From Psychromonas ossibalaenae ATCC BAA-1528 (GTDB lineage Bacteria; Pseudomonadota; Gammaproteobacteria; Enterobacterales; Psychromonadaceae), in assembly GCF_000381745.1 (NCBI RefSeq), contig NZ_KB906984.1:30157-94156 (forward strand): a stretch of DNA of 64,000 nucleotides, written 5' to 3'. The notes below the pieces were generated by a model that had not been told where the DNA came from, did not search any database, and saw nothing but the letters and a program-made list of their open reading frames with translations. Positions 35,674-45,870 of this stretch are shown here, piece by piece. Position numbers and translations under genes: made by a program. Every line of letters begins with the position of its first letter. Positions within the stretch are counted from its first letter, which is position 1.

Positions 35674-37971
35674 TTACTTCACTAATCCTTCTGCTGTCCA
35701 TGACGGCGGGAAGTTTTCCGGCGTTGAAGCCCAGCTTTGGTTTGGTGTATCGCCCATGACAAATGACAGTGTGCCGCCCTGGGTTATTTCGTCATGGCTG
35801 ATCCATGAACGGTCCAGGCTGATATCATTGAGAGAAACTGACTGAATATAAATATTCTGCTCAGAAACGTTTTCAGCAGTGATGGTAAAAGTATTACCGT
35901 TAGGCTGATTCAGCTCTACTTTCGGGAAAATCGGACTGCCGATAATATAACGCTGATCCGCAGGATTTACCGGATAGAAACCCATTGCGGTAAACACATA
36001 CCAGCTCGACATCTGCCCGTAATCATCGTTGCCGCAGATACCTTCCGGCTGATCTGTATAACAGACATCAACAATTTCCTTCAGCCATTTCTGAGTTTTC
36101 CACGGCTGGCCGACATAGTTATACAAATAAGGCGCATGATGATCCGGCTCATTGCCCTGTACATACTGTCCGACCATACCTGTACTGAATATTGGCAGCT
36201 CCTGAGCAGGATCCGGCGTCGTTTCAAAAAGATCATCTAAACGCTGGATATAAGCTTCCTGCCCCAGTTTATCAATCACCCCGGCCGTATCATGCTGGAC
36301 ATGCCAGAAATACTGCCAGCCGTTACTTTCCGCAAAACCGGCTTCATAACGTTCCGGATCAAAGTCGGCAATAAATTCACCGTTTTCCAGTCTCGGCACA
36401 AACCAGGCACGGCTTGCGTCATACTGGTTTTCCCAGTTTTTAGCCTGCTTGATAAAGTGCTCATAACCCGCTTGATCACCCAGCGATTTTGCCATCTGTG
36501 CAATACCCCAGTCGTCATAGGAGTATTCCATCGCTCTTGAAGCGGCCCAGCTGTCTCCGCCCTCTTCCTCAGAATAAGGTACATAACCCTTTTCCCGATA
36601 AAGCACTATTTCCTCACGCGGCGAGTCAGCAGAATCCTTCATCGCCTGCAGTGCCAGCTGCGGATCAAATCCGTCAATGCCTTTTAACCAGGCATCGGTA
36701 ATAACCGGTACCGAGTGATAACCGAGCATCATATTGGTTTCATTACCTTTCATCGACCACACAGGAAGCAGCCCGGTTTCCTGATAATGCGCCAGCATGG
36801 AGTTCACCATATCATTAACCCGCTCAGGCTCCACCAGTGTCTGGAACGGGTGAACGGCACGATAAGTATCCCATAATGAGAAGGTATCGTAACGGTCAAA
36901 TCCCTGTGCCTGCTGTATCTGATGGTCCGCCCCTTTATAACGCCCGTCAACATCGGAGTGCAGTGTCGGACCTAAATAGGAATGGTAGATCGCCGTATAG
37001 AAAATTCGTTTCTTAGCTTCATCATCACTGGTCACACGTACTTTCTGCAGCTCATCCTGCCATGCCTGACTGGCGGCCGTTCTAGTCTGATCAAAATCCC
37101 AGCCGGGCAGCTCATGTTCAAGGTTTTTATAGGCCCCTTCAATATCTGCCGACGACAGTGCTACTTTCACCAGAACCTCTGTTTCCTGCTCACTGGTATC
37201 GAAACTGAAATAGCCGCGCGTATGCGAGCTCTGTACTTCTGAGCCCCCCTCTATCTGGTTATTAAGATCATCTCTGAGTTCAAACCCAGTCATCGGTTTG
37301 GAGAATTTAATGACAAAATGTTCGCGCTGATCAGCAGCCCAGCCCGTTGAATAGCGGTAACCTTCCAGCGTCGTTTCATCTACAACTCGGATCACCGTAT
37401 CCGTTGGTGAATCCCAGTTCTGCGAGTAGCCCAGATTCAGCACCACTTTTGAGTCCCCGTCCTGCGGAAAACTGTAACGGTGAAAACCGACACGATTAGT
37501 GGTGGTCAGCTCAGCTTCAATGCCGTAATCATCAAGTACGACACTGTAGAAACCGGCTTCTGCCTGTTCTTTATCATGACTATAATAGGAAGCTTCCTGC
37601 TCACCGCGTTTTTGATCCGAACGGCTGTTAAACGGCATGATCAGGATATCATTAAGATCCCCCGCGCCTGTACCGGACAACTGGGTATGACTAAAACCGA
37701 CTAAGCGGTCATCGTGATAACTGTAGCCGCTGATATAATCCCAGCCGCCGGTACCGTTATTCGGACTCAACTGCACCATGCCGTGAGGAACTGTTGCCCC
37801 GGGATAAGTATTAGCCAGTCCGCCGGTGCCGATCAACGGGTCAACATACTGCACCAGGTCCAGGCTCGGTTCAGGCTCGACAATATTCGTCGAATCGTCA
37901 TTACAGCCGGCCAGTGCAAAAGATAAAGCAACAGCAACCGCGGCGGCAGTTAGTGAACGTTTAAAAAACAT
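35674..37971 (-). CDS. GH92 alpha-mannosidase lipoprotein (GH92-1)
   Basis: 765 aa. The lipobox ends in FALAGC (Cys23), and Asn-Asp after it favours outer-membrane anchoring. GH92 exo-alpha-mannosidase signatures: VDPLIGTGGLANTYPGATV, GFSHTQLSGTGAGDLND, SLWDTYRAVHPFQTL, GNEPDHHAPYLYNY (about 606) and GNDDYGQMSSWYVFTAMGFY (about 647); the last two segments carry catalytic residues in the family. It differs from its four neighbours at MKGNETNMMLGYHSVPV, where they read HGNYTGTMVGYPAVS (or a close variant), so its linkage preference probably differs. AGGAG precedes the start. It is the last of four minus-strand GH92 genes, 59 bases after the next. Confidence 0.93.
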   Translation of the reverse strand: MFFKRSLTAAAVAVALSFALAGCNDDSTNIVEPEPSLDLVQYVDPLIGTGGLANTYPGATVPHGMVQLSPNNGTGGWDYISGYSYHDDRLVGFSHTQLSGTGAGDLNDILIMPFNSRSDQKRGEQEASYYSHDKEQAEAGFYSVVLDDYGIEAELTTTNRVGFHRYSFPQDGDSKVVLNLGYSQNWDSPTDTVIRVVDETTLEGYRYSTGWAADQREHFVIKFSKPMTGFELRDDLNNQIEGGSEVQSSHTRGYFSFDTSEQETEVLVKVALSSADIEGAYKNLEHELPGWDFDQTRTAASQAWQDELQKVRVTSDDEAKKRIFYTAIYHSYLGPTLHSDVDGRYKGADHQIQQAQGFDRYDTFSLWDTYRAVHPFQTLVEPERVNDMVNSMLAHYQETGLLPVWSMKGNETNMMLGYHSVPVITDAWLKGIDGFDPQLALQAMKDSADSPREEIVLYREKGYVPYSEEEGGDSWAASRAMEYSYDDWGIAQMAKSLGDQAGYEHFIKQAKNWENQYDASRAWFVPRLENGEFIADFDPERYEAGFAESNGWQYFWHVQHDTAGVIDKLGQEAYIQRLDDLFETTPDPAQELPIFSTGMVGQYVQGNEPDHHAPYLYNYVGQPWKTQKWLKEIVDVCYTDQPEGICGNDDYGQMSSWYVFTAMGFYPVNPADQRYIIGSPIFPKVELNQPNGNTFTITAENVSEQNIYIQSVSLNDISLDRSWISHDEITQGGTLSFVMGDTPNQSWASTPENFPPSWTAEGLVK

Positions 37972-38030
37972 ATCTACTCCTATTTTTGTGTTAAGCGGCA
38001 GCCTGACAGCATCAGAGTGCCGCAGTGTTG

Positions 38031-40427
38031 TTAAAGTGCCGGTTTACTGCTGCTCATTATAAAATGCAGCTGCCCGCCGGGGTAAATCTCGTCATGGTTA
38101 AAGGTATTATTGGCATCAAGCTTTTTACCGTTGATAGTTACCGATTCCACATAAATATTATCCGGGCTGTTGTTCTCAGCCGTAATGGTAAAAGTCCCGC
38201 CGTCAATGGCGACCTGCATTGCATCAAACAACGGACGACCTATGGTATATACCGGATCTGCAGGTGAAACCTGATAGAAGCCCATGGCACTCATAATGTA
38301 CCAGGCAGACATCTGCCCGACATCTTCATTGCCGATTAAGCCGTTCGGTATCGGCAGGTAGAAGTTATCCATCACCTGATCGATATACTCCTGCGTTTTC
38401 CAGGGCTGGCTGGTGTAGTTATACAGGTAGATAACATGATGATCCGGTTCATTACCATGAACATACTGGCCGATATAACCGGTCATATCCTGCGGATTAC
38501 TAGTGTCGGCATCTTCATCTGCAGTAAACAGTGCATTAAGGTTATTCAAGAAGCTGCGCTCACCGCCCATGACCTCTTTAAGGCCATCTATATCGTGCGG
38601 TGCAAACCAGCTCCACTGCCAGGTATTACCTTCAGTAAAGTTCTCGCCGCGGTGTTCCGCTTTATAAGGCCAGAAGTAATCGTTAGGCTCACCTTCACAG
38701 TCATCCCCCTCACAGGAAGACATATTATTAACCCAGGAGCCGTCCAGGTTTTTCGGACGCATGAAACCAGTTGAACGGTATTTTGCATATTCAGCCGGAT
38801 TGTAGTCAAAGTAGTTTTTATAAGCTTTTGAACGTTCCAGATAACGCGCTTCCTGTTCACTGTCACCTGCCAGACGGGCTATCTGAGCAATACACCAGTC
38901 GTAATAGGCATTTTCTAAACCGTAAGAAACCGATTCACTCACCACAGTGTCATAAACATCCGCCGGATTATCTTTAATATCCGCGGGTACATAACCCAGG
39001 TTTTCCTGATATTCACCGTGACGGGTCATTACTATCCAGCGTCTATCACCAGTAGATGTGCTCTCAAGCGGATCCCAGTCAGCAGTTACACTCAAGTCAA
39101 AGTTGGCACTAACCTCGGCAGCCTGCATCGCTAATTCAAAGTCCTGCTGGGTAAAGGCATTCGGGTATTTAATCATGGTATCGGCAATCACCGAAACAGC
39201 AGGGTAACCCACCATTTCACCGGTATAATCGGAATGCAGCTCCCACTTAGGCAGTACGCCGCCGGTCTTATATTTATTAAGCAGATCATGCACATATTCA
39301 ATGGAACGCTGTTTATCAAGAATGGTTTTCAGCGGATGGGCTGCCCGGAAGGTATCCCACATCGAATAAACCGAATAATTAGTGAAGCCTTCTTCAGCCT
39401 GATAAGCCTTACCGTCCATACCGCGATACTGACCGTCACTGTCCTGATATACAAAAGGTGCAAAGTAGGTGTGATAAAGCGCCGTATAAAACATAGTTTT
39501 CTCAGCATCAGTACCGCCTTTTAACTGGAATTTTTCCAGAACATCCCCCCAGGCTTGAGAGGCTTTTTCACGCACCAGATCAAACTCAAAACCATTGGTT
39601 TCGGCTGCCATATTGTTTTGCGCACCTTCAATACTGAGCGGTGAAATCGAGATTTTCATCTGTAAATCAGACTCATCGGCGGCAAAATTAAGATGAGCGA
39701 CTACATCACGGCTGTCATTGATTTCAGTCTCCGTGGTTTGCACCCCTTCATTTTTAATCAAGTAAGACTCGAAGGGTTTGGAGAATTCAGCATAAAAATA
39801 AACGGTGTGCTTATATGCCCACTCGTTACTCACCCGCATGCCGGCAATGGCATTGTCACCAATAATCTTGAAGGTAAGACCCAGGGTATGATTACCCCAT
39901 GTCCCCACCAGCTCGTGAGTGAGATCCAGTTTTATTTTTTTATCCTGATCTTCAGGGAAAGTATAGCGATGCAAAGCCACACGCTTGGTTGCGGTCAGTT
40001 CGGTTGTGATCTGATTTTCTTTTAAAAATGCGGAATAATAACCGGGTACAGAAACTTCTGAGCTTTTATCTATGCTGGCCACACCCGAGTTAAAACCGGT
40101 GTAAGGCATGAAAGCAAAATCATTAAGATCCCCTTTGCCCGCACCGGAAATATGCGTATTAGAGAATGCGCTAACTTTATCGTTGGAATACTGATACTGC
40201 CCCGGCGTACCATCTTCTATTACCCCATCTGGACTCGGCTGGATCATGCCCTCCGGCACAACGGGCCCAGGCATAACATTACCCAGACCGTCAGTACCGA
40301 TAAACGGGTCTACATACTGCAGTAACGGCGATGTTTCATCAGACGGGCTATCTTGCGCTTCGTCATTACAACCTAGCAGGCCGAGTGACAAAACAGCAGA
40401 ACTGATAATTAATGAGCGTTTAAACAT
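38031..40427 (-). CDS. GH92 alpha-mannosidase lipoprotein (GH92-2, divergent N-terminal motif)
   Basis: 798 aa, lipobox Cys20 (LGLLGC). GH92 motifs are present: VDPFIGTDGLGNVMPGPVVP, YSMWDTFRAAHPLKTIL, LPKWELHSDYTGEMVGYP, GNEPDHHVIYLYNY, GNEDVGQMSAWYIMSAMGFY. Where the others read GW-SASGY then GFSHTHLSGTG, this one has GTPGQYQYSNDK then AFSNTHISGAGKGDLNDF. It therefore lacks the Trp that contributes to the sugar subsite in characterised alpha-1,2 enzymes, and a different linkage specificity is likely. GGAG lies before the ATG. It sits between GH92-1 and GH92-3. Confidence 0.93.
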   Translation of the reverse strand: MFKRSLIISSAVLSLGLLGCNDEAQDSPSDETSPLLQYVDPFIGTDGLGNVMPGPVVPEGMIQPSPDGVIEDGTPGQYQYSNDKVSAFSNTHISGAGKGDLNDFAFMPYTGFNSGVASIDKSSEVSVPGYYSAFLKENQITTELTATKRVALHRYTFPEDQDKKIKLDLTHELVGTWGNHTLGLTFKIIGDNAIAGMRVSNEWAYKHTVYFYAEFSKPFESYLIKNEGVQTTETEINDSRDVVAHLNFAADESDLQMKISISPLSIEGAQNNMAAETNGFEFDLVREKASQAWGDVLEKFQLKGGTDAEKTMFYTALYHTYFAPFVYQDSDGQYRGMDGKAYQAEEGFTNYSVYSMWDTFRAAHPLKTILDKQRSIEYVHDLLNKYKTGGVLPKWELHSDYTGEMVGYPAVSVIADTMIKYPNAFTQQDFELAMQAAEVSANFDLSVTADWDPLESTSTGDRRWIVMTRHGEYQENLGYVPADIKDNPADVYDTVVSESVSYGLENAYYDWCIAQIARLAGDSEQEARYLERSKAYKNYFDYNPAEYAKYRSTGFMRPKNLDGSWVNNMSSCEGDDCEGEPNDYFWPYKAEHRGENFTEGNTWQWSWFAPHDIDGLKEVMGGERSFLNNLNALFTADEDADTSNPQDMTGYIGQYVHGNEPDHHVIYLYNYTSQPWKTQEYIDQVMDNFYLPIPNGLIGNEDVGQMSAWYIMSAMGFYQVSPADPVYTIGRPLFDAMQVAIDGGTFTITAENNSPDNIYVESVTINGKKLDANNTFNHDEIYPGGQLHFIMSSSKPAL

Positions 40428-40582
40428 ATTATCTCCATAAACCTTAAGTAACTTAATGTTCGGATACAGTTTCCTGCGGTGCAGCGCTGCTTTATAAAAC
40501 CACTAAATAAAGCAGCCGATATACCGCGGGAAACTGTGTTTAAAAACAGACAGAGGAGAACCACTCCCCTGTTTTGGCAGAC

Positions 40583-42877
40583 TTATATTTTGGGTCTTTC
40601 AGCAGTCATCACAAAGTGCAGTTCGCCACCAGCATAAATTTCACTGTGTTTAAAGGTATTAAACTTATCCAGCGTTTTACCGTTAATGGTTACTTCTTTC
40701 ACGTAAAGGTTATTCGGACCATTATTTTCAGCAGTCACTTTGAACTCACCGTCAGGCAGGTTAATAATGACTTCATCAAATATTGGGCGGCCGATGGTGT
40801 AAGTAGGGTCTCCCGGACTGATCTGATAGAAGCCCATTGCGCTCATAATGTACCAGGCAGACATCTGACCAACATCTTCATTACCAATCAGACCGTCTGG
40901 GCCGTTGTGGTAAAAATCTTTATAAACCTGATCCAGAAATTCCTGTGCTTTCCAAGCTTCATTGGTGCGGTTGTATAAGTAAATAACATGGTGAGACGGC
41001 TCATTACCGTGGACATACTGACCGATATAACCGGTCATATCCTGCAGTTCACCTTCATTAGGCTCCGCCACAAACAAGTCGTTTAATTTCTGATTTAAAC
41101 CTTCAGTTCCACCCATTAGTTCAGTTAAACGATCCAGATCCTGCATCAGTGTCCACTGCCACTGCCATGCATTACCTTCCGTATACCAGAAATGATCTAC
41201 CGTATGCGGGTCAAACTCAGCAAGTTTAGTTCCCGACTCATCAACCGGTACAAAGTATTTTTCAACGGGATCCCAGTGATTTTCCGACCAGGTGCTGCGG
41301 TCGATATATTTTTCATAAGCAGCTGTATTACCAGCAGCTATCGCTATCTGCGCAATAGTCCAGTCGTAATAAGACATCTCCAGCGCATAAGATACTGAGT
41401 TCCAGCTGGTTGAAGGGATATACTCATGTTCTTCATAATGGCTGTATTGTCCGGGCATAACCGACTCCAGCGTAGAGTCAGGAATATGCGGGAAATCTTC
41501 AGGGTGATAGGTAGAGCTTTCTGCGGCAGCCAGCAGGGCCGTATTCGGATCTACATCCATGCCTTTAACAATAGCATCGGCAATAATCGCTACCGACGGG
41601 TAACCTATCATGGTGCCCGTATAGCTTGAGTGCGCTTCCCACTTCGGCAGAATACCTGTGTCCTGCTGCTTGCGGATCAGATCATTAGCAAAATCCTGCG
41701 CACGCTGCGGATAAATAATAGTCTGCAGTGGATGTACGGCGCGGAAGGTATCCCACATCGAATAAATCGAGTAGTTGGTTAAACCGTTACCTTCGTGAAT
41801 ATTGCCTAATAAATCACGGTAGCGGCCGTCCACATCTTCAAACACAATCGGTGCAATCTGGCTGTGATACAGACCGGTGTAGAAATTAGTTTTCTCAACA
41901 TCACTGCCGCCTTTAACTTCAATCACCGACAGTTCTTTTGTCCAGGCGGCCTCTGCATCTGACTTCACCTTAGCAAGGTCAAAATCAGGTACTTCTGCCG
42001 CCAGATTAGCCTCTGCTCCCTGCCAGTCTACCGGCGATAGACCCACACGGATTTCAACCGCTTCACTGCTCTCTGAGCCGAAGTCTAAATAGGCGGCAAT
42101 ATCAGTATCGCTCTGTACTTCACCATTCACTAACGGACGCTGCTCGCCGTCCTGATTACGCGTAAAAGCCTCGGCAATCGGCGCTGAGAATTTTGCATAG
42201 AAAAATATCTTATGGTTCTTAACCCAGGAGCCGCTTTCCCTGAAACCGCGCACCGTATAAGCATCCACCACTTCAATATCATTAACAATGCTCTCGCCGC
42301 CGTTAGCTTTCAGAGTATGGCCGATATCCAGTTTTATTTTCCTTTCGCTGCCTTCCGGAAAGCTGTATTTATGATAACCAACACGTGTTGATGCACTCAG
42401 CTGCGCTTCAATCTGTGAATCATTCAACACAACTTTATAATAACCCGCAGATGCCTGCTCAGAGTCTTTATCAAAGGTATTCTGCTCGGCATTATCTTCA
42501 CTTGTGTAAGGCAGAATTAATATGTCACCTAAATCAGTAACGCCGGTACCGCTAAGATGAGTATGGCTGAAGCCGTAAACAGTAATATCTTTATCGATAA
42601 TAGTGCCTTTTTCATAATCACTACCGTCATGATAACCACTGGCCGAATCCCAGCCGTCTAAGGTGGTATCCGGGCTCAGCTGCACCATGCCCTGAGGAAC
42701 AACTGCACCGGGAAAGGTATGACCGGAAGCCGCTGTTCCAATAAACGGGTCAACATAATCCAGCACATTAGTATCAACCACGCCGCCGCCGCCCTCTTCG
42801 CTACTTGAATCAGAGTTACAACCAGATATTCCCAGAGCCATTGCGATGGCCAGTGGAACAAACCTTTTCTTAAACAT
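40583..42877 (-). CDS. GH92 alpha-mannosidase lipoprotein (GH92-3)
   Basis: 764 aa, lipobox Cys20 (LGISGC), followed by an acidic-glycine linker (SSSEEGGGG). GH92 signatures: VDPFIGTAASGHTFPGAVVP, GWDSASGYHDG, YGFSHTHLSGTGVTDLGDIL, YSMWDTFRAVHPLQTI, LPKWEAHSSYTGTMIGYPSV, GNEPSHHVIYLYNR and GNEDVGQMSAWYIMSAMGFY. All expected active-site segments are intact. AAGGGGA precedes the start. It is very like GH92-4 (43169), suggesting a duplication; the two share the GW-SASGY and EPSHH forms. Expected to remove terminal alpha-mannose in a Ca2+-dependent, inverting manner, as the family does. Confidence 0.94.
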   Translation of the reverse strand: MFKKRFVPLAIAMALGISGCNSDSSSEEGGGGVVDTNVLDYVDPFIGTAASGHTFPGAVVPQGMVQLSPDTTLDGWDSASGYHDGSDYEKGTIIDKDITVYGFSHTHLSGTGVTDLGDILILPYTSEDNAEQNTFDKDSEQASAGYYKVVLNDSQIEAQLSASTRVGYHKYSFPEGSERKIKLDIGHTLKANGGESIVNDIEVVDAYTVRGFRESGSWVKNHKIFFYAKFSAPIAEAFTRNQDGEQRPLVNGEVQSDTDIAAYLDFGSESSEAVEIRVGLSPVDWQGAEANLAAEVPDFDLAKVKSDAEAAWTKELSVIEVKGGSDVEKTNFYTGLYHSQIAPIVFEDVDGRYRDLLGNIHEGNGLTNYSIYSMWDTFRAVHPLQTIIYPQRAQDFANDLIRKQQDTGILPKWEAHSSYTGTMIGYPSVAIIADAIVKGMDVDPNTALLAAAESSTYHPEDFPHIPDSTLESVMPGQYSHYEEHEYIPSTSWNSVSYALEMSYYDWTIAQIAIAAGNTAAYEKYIDRSTWSENHWDPVEKYFVPVDESGTKLAEFDPHTVDHFWYTEGNAWQWQWTLMQDLDRLTELMGGTEGLNQKLNDLFVAEPNEGELQDMTGYIGQYVHGNEPSHHVIYLYNRTNEAWKAQEFLDQVYKDFYHNGPDGLIGNEDVGQMSAWYIMSAMGFYQISPGDPTYTIGRPIFDEVIINLPDGEFKVTAENNGPNNLYVKEVTINGKTLDKFNTFKHSEIYAGGELHFVMTAERPKI

Positions 42878-43102
42878 AATATCCCCTTAGATAACTATTT
42901 TTTATCAGCTAAAAAACTTAAATTTTTACTGCCGGCAGCGAATGTATATGCAGCGACAGTAATTAATATGGGATAGATTATGGGAGAAATAAAAAGGCGC
43001 GGATATAGAATTTATTACGCATTAGCTGCACATTTGTAACCAGCGAAAAATGATGTGATTTGCCTCTCATGTAGTTCGAAAAACTATATTACAGGATCCA
43101 AG

Positions 43103-43136
43103 AAGCGCCTGTTATCACATTAGATAACAGGCGCTT
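43103..43136 (-). terminator. Strong hairpin between GH92-4 and GH92-3
   Basis: A perfect 14-bp stem, AAGCGCCTGTTATC with GATAACAGGCGCTT, loop ACATTA, just downstream of the GH92-4 stop codon on the minus strand. No T-run follows, so it may act as a processing or attenuation hairpin rather than a full terminator. Confidence 0.55.
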
Positions 43137-43168
43137 AGGTAAGATCGATATTCTACATTGAAGACTAT

Positions 43169-45478
43169 TTACTGCGTCGGTTTTGTACCGCTCATTTCAA
43201 AACGCAGCTCACCGCCAGCAATAATATCACTGTGTTTAAATGTCCAGTTTTCACCTAACGGCTGACCGTTAATAGTTACCTGTTTAACATACTTATTCGC
43301 CGGACTATTATTATTTGCAGTAATGGTAAACACCCCGTCAGGCAGTTTGATCTCTACCTTGCTGAACAGCGGGCGGCCTATGGTATATTCTGGAATACCC
43401 GGTGTTACCTGATAAAAGCCCATGGCACTCAGTACATACCAGGCAGACATCTGTCCGACATCTTCGTTGCCTATCAGCCCGTCCGGTGTCGGCGTGTAAA
43501 ACTCGCGCATCACCTGATCCAGATACTGCTGGGTACGCCACGCTTCATCGGTTCTATTCCACAAATAAACAATATGATGTGAAGGTTCATTGCCGTGCAT
43601 ATACTGACCAATAAACCCGGTCATATCCGGCAGATCTTCACCGCTGGTCGACTCATCCGCATCAAAGAGTGCCTTCAGATCCTGTTTAAACGCATCCGGG
43701 CCGCCGAGCAGATTCTCTAAATTGTCAAAGTCATGGAAAATCTGCCATTTCCACTGCCATGCATTACCTTCGGTAAAGGCAAATTCATCAACATGGTACG
43801 GGTCAAATTCAGTTTCACCTTCCGGCAGATTGAATGTTCCGTCGGCATTCACCGCACGGAAGAAACGCTCCTGCGGATCCCAATAATTCAGATAATATTC
43901 TGAGCGCAGCAGGTATTCTTGTTCCGTGACCTGATCACCTGCAATCTTAGCAACTTCAGACACCGCCCAGTCATAATAGGAATACTCAATACCGTATGAT
44001 GCAGAGTTCCAATAGGTGTGGGGGACAATACCGTCATTAATATGCGACTGCATCTGAATATTCTGCACCCCGCCTAATGTACCCTGATCCCAGTCAGGAA
44101 AACGCGACAGATCATAAACCGTGGTTTCTTTCAGGGCATGCAGCGCATCATTAATATCGACATCAAAACCTTTAGTGATCGCATCGGTTATAATCGATAC
44201 TGCCGGATAACCAACCATAGTACCGGTATAATGACCATGCAGCTCCCATTTAGGAAGTAAGCCGCCGTCCTGCTGCTTACGAATAAGATCGTTAATATAA
44301 TCCTGTGCTTTATCTGGATTAATAATCGTCTGCAGCGGGTGGAAAGCGCGGAAGGTATCCCACATCGAATAAATAGTATAATTCGGTGTTTCACCAGCCT
44401 GTTTAATAGACTGCGCCGGATCCATTGAACGGTACTGGCCGTCAACATCCTGGAAAATCATCGGTGCAATCTGAGTATGATAGAGCGCAGTATAGAAGTT
44501 AGTCTTATCGGTTGCTGTTCCCCCCTCAATTTCAACTGTGCTCAGCTCATCCGCCCAGGCTTTCTCTGCATTATCCTGTACGCTGTCAAATCCCCACTCA
44601 GGTACTTCAGCTTCAAGGTTTAACTGCGCGCCCTCAACACTGGTTGGTGATATAGCCAGACGGATTTCCAGCGGTTTCTCGGAAGGAGCGAACTCAAAAT
44701 GAGAAATTATTTCAGCCGCTTCTATATTAGTTGTCGGCTCTGACGGTTCAATCTCAATATCATCAGCAATAATTTTACTACCGATAATCGGAGAAGAGAA
44801 TTTTACATAGAAATAAACACTCTGATTTTTTGCCCATAAGTTACTCTTACGATGGCCGCGAACAGTATATTGATCAATGATTTCAATTTCATTAAATGTC
44901 GGCTCCGGATCATTACCCCAGCTGGCATTAAGTGTATGTGCTAAATCAAGTTTAATAAACTGAGCCTGGTCATCGGCAAAACTGTATTTATGATAACCTA
45001 CACGCGGACTGGTGGTCAGTTCCGCTTTTATATTGTCGCGCTTTAACAGCATCGAATAATAACCAGGAGACGCGATCTCAGAGTCTTTATCAAAGGTGTT
45101 ATAAACGGCATTTTTCTCCTCTGCATAGGGCAGAATTAATATATCACCGAGATCGGTAATGCCGGTGCCGCTTAAGTGAGTATGACTGAAACCGTAAACC
45201 GGAATATCATGGGTGGTGCCGTCATCAAAGTAACCAGAAGCCGATCCCCAGCCCTCCATGGTTGTATCCGGACTTAACTGCACCAGACCGGAAGGATATA
45301 CCGCGCCGGGAAAAGTATGTCCGTCGGGGCCGGTGCCGACAAAGGGATTAACATAATCAAGCACTTTATAATATTCAGGCTGTTCGCCGCCCTCTCCTGA
45401 ATTAGTGTCTTCGGAATTACAGCCGCTGAGGCCGATCACGGCTGCCACTGCCAGCGTCACAATAGAACGTTTAAACAT
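43169..45478 (-). CDS. GH92 alpha-mannosidase lipoprotein (GH92-4)
   Basis: 769 aa. The ATG at 45478 is used because AGGAG ends 5 nt upstream, whereas the GTG at 45484 overlaps that site. Lipobox Cys20 (IGLSGC). GH92 signatures: VNPFVGTGPDGHTFPGAVYP, GWGSASGYFDDG, YGFSHTHLSGTGITDLGDIL, YSMWDTFRAFHPLQTI, LPKWELHGHYTGTMVGYPAV, GNEPSHHIVYLWNR, GNEDVGQMSAWYVLSAMGFY. It is the promoter-proximal gene of the minus-strand group and is divergent from GH92-5 across a 392-bp region containing phased direct repeats. A hairpin follows it, so downstream GH92 genes may be transcribed at different levels. Confidence 0.94.
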   Translation of the reverse strand: MFKRSIVTLAVAAVIGLSGCNSEDTNSGEGGEQPEYYKVLDYVNPFVGTGPDGHTFPGAVYPSGLVQLSPDTTMEGWGSASGYFDDGTTHDIPVYGFSHTHLSGTGITDLGDILILPYAEEKNAVYNTFDKDSEIASPGYYSMLLKRDNIKAELTTSPRVGYHKYSFADDQAQFIKLDLAHTLNASWGNDPEPTFNEIEIIDQYTVRGHRKSNLWAKNQSVYFYVKFSSPIIGSKIIADDIEIEPSEPTTNIEAAEIISHFEFAPSEKPLEIRLAISPTSVEGAQLNLEAEVPEWGFDSVQDNAEKAWADELSTVEIEGGTATDKTNFYTALYHTQIAPMIFQDVDGQYRSMDPAQSIKQAGETPNYTIYSMWDTFRAFHPLQTIINPDKAQDYINDLIRKQQDGGLLPKWELHGHYTGTMVGYPAVSIITDAITKGFDVDINDALHALKETTVYDLSRFPDWDQGTLGGVQNIQMQSHINDGIVPHTYWNSASYGIEYSYYDWAVSEVAKIAGDQVTEQEYLLRSEYYLNYWDPQERFFRAVNADGTFNLPEGETEFDPYHVDEFAFTEGNAWQWKWQIFHDFDNLENLLGGPDAFKQDLKALFDADESTSGEDLPDMTGFIGQYMHGNEPSHHIVYLWNRTDEAWRTQQYLDQVMREFYTPTPDGLIGNEDVGQMSAWYVLSAMGFYQVTPGIPEYTIGRPLFSKVEIKLPDGVFTITANNNSPANKYVKQVTINGQPLGENWTFKHSDIIAGGELRFEMSGTKPTQ

Positions 45479-45870
45479 AACCACTCCTTAAATTAAAATC
45501 TGATCGCCCCGAATACAGATAATCACTCTGTAACGGGAAATTGCGATACTGTTCATTTTTTGCGCTTAAATACTAACCTGCGCGGCACAATGCTTTAAAT
45601 GGGACTATTGACGCAATTACTGGACTAAATTACCCGCCCATACAAAATGAGATAAGCGTCTCATTTGCAACGCTATTGAGAGTGCAGTCACAAAACATTT
45701 TCCTGGTTACAGAAGTGCTATAAAAGGCACATTTTTCACCTATCTCTTATTAAGTATCAAAGCATAATAACAGCTCAAAGAAAGCTGCAGGGGCGCAGCC
45801 AGGTATGCCGGGAAGCATTGTTAAACAGATAAATTACATCGTTTGGATTCACTAAAACTAGAGGTTTCTT
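45479..45870. other. Divergent GH92 promoter region
   Basis: 392 bp between GH92-4 and GH92-5. Apart from the phased direct repeats at 45601 no other element is recognised. A rather GC-rich stretch (45785-45815) lies near GH92-5. Confidence 0.5.
45601..45629. promoter_or_regulatory. Phased direct repeats, possible AraC-type operator
   Basis: GGACTA occurs at 45602 and 45622, 20 bp apart (GGGACTATT and TGGACTAAA). The complement of the EIIC repeats at 26711 is TGGACAAAT, so the sites share a TGGAC(A/T)AA-like core and the same spacing. Lies midway between the two divergent GH92 genes. Weaker than the EIIC site. Confidence 0.35.

Noticed and set aside
38025..42000. Open frames antisense to GH92-2 and GH92-3, including 110- to 134-codon ones (39693-40025, 40574-40978).
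   Set aside because: They mirror the codon pattern of strongly conserved GH92 genes, lack ribosome sites and resemble no family.
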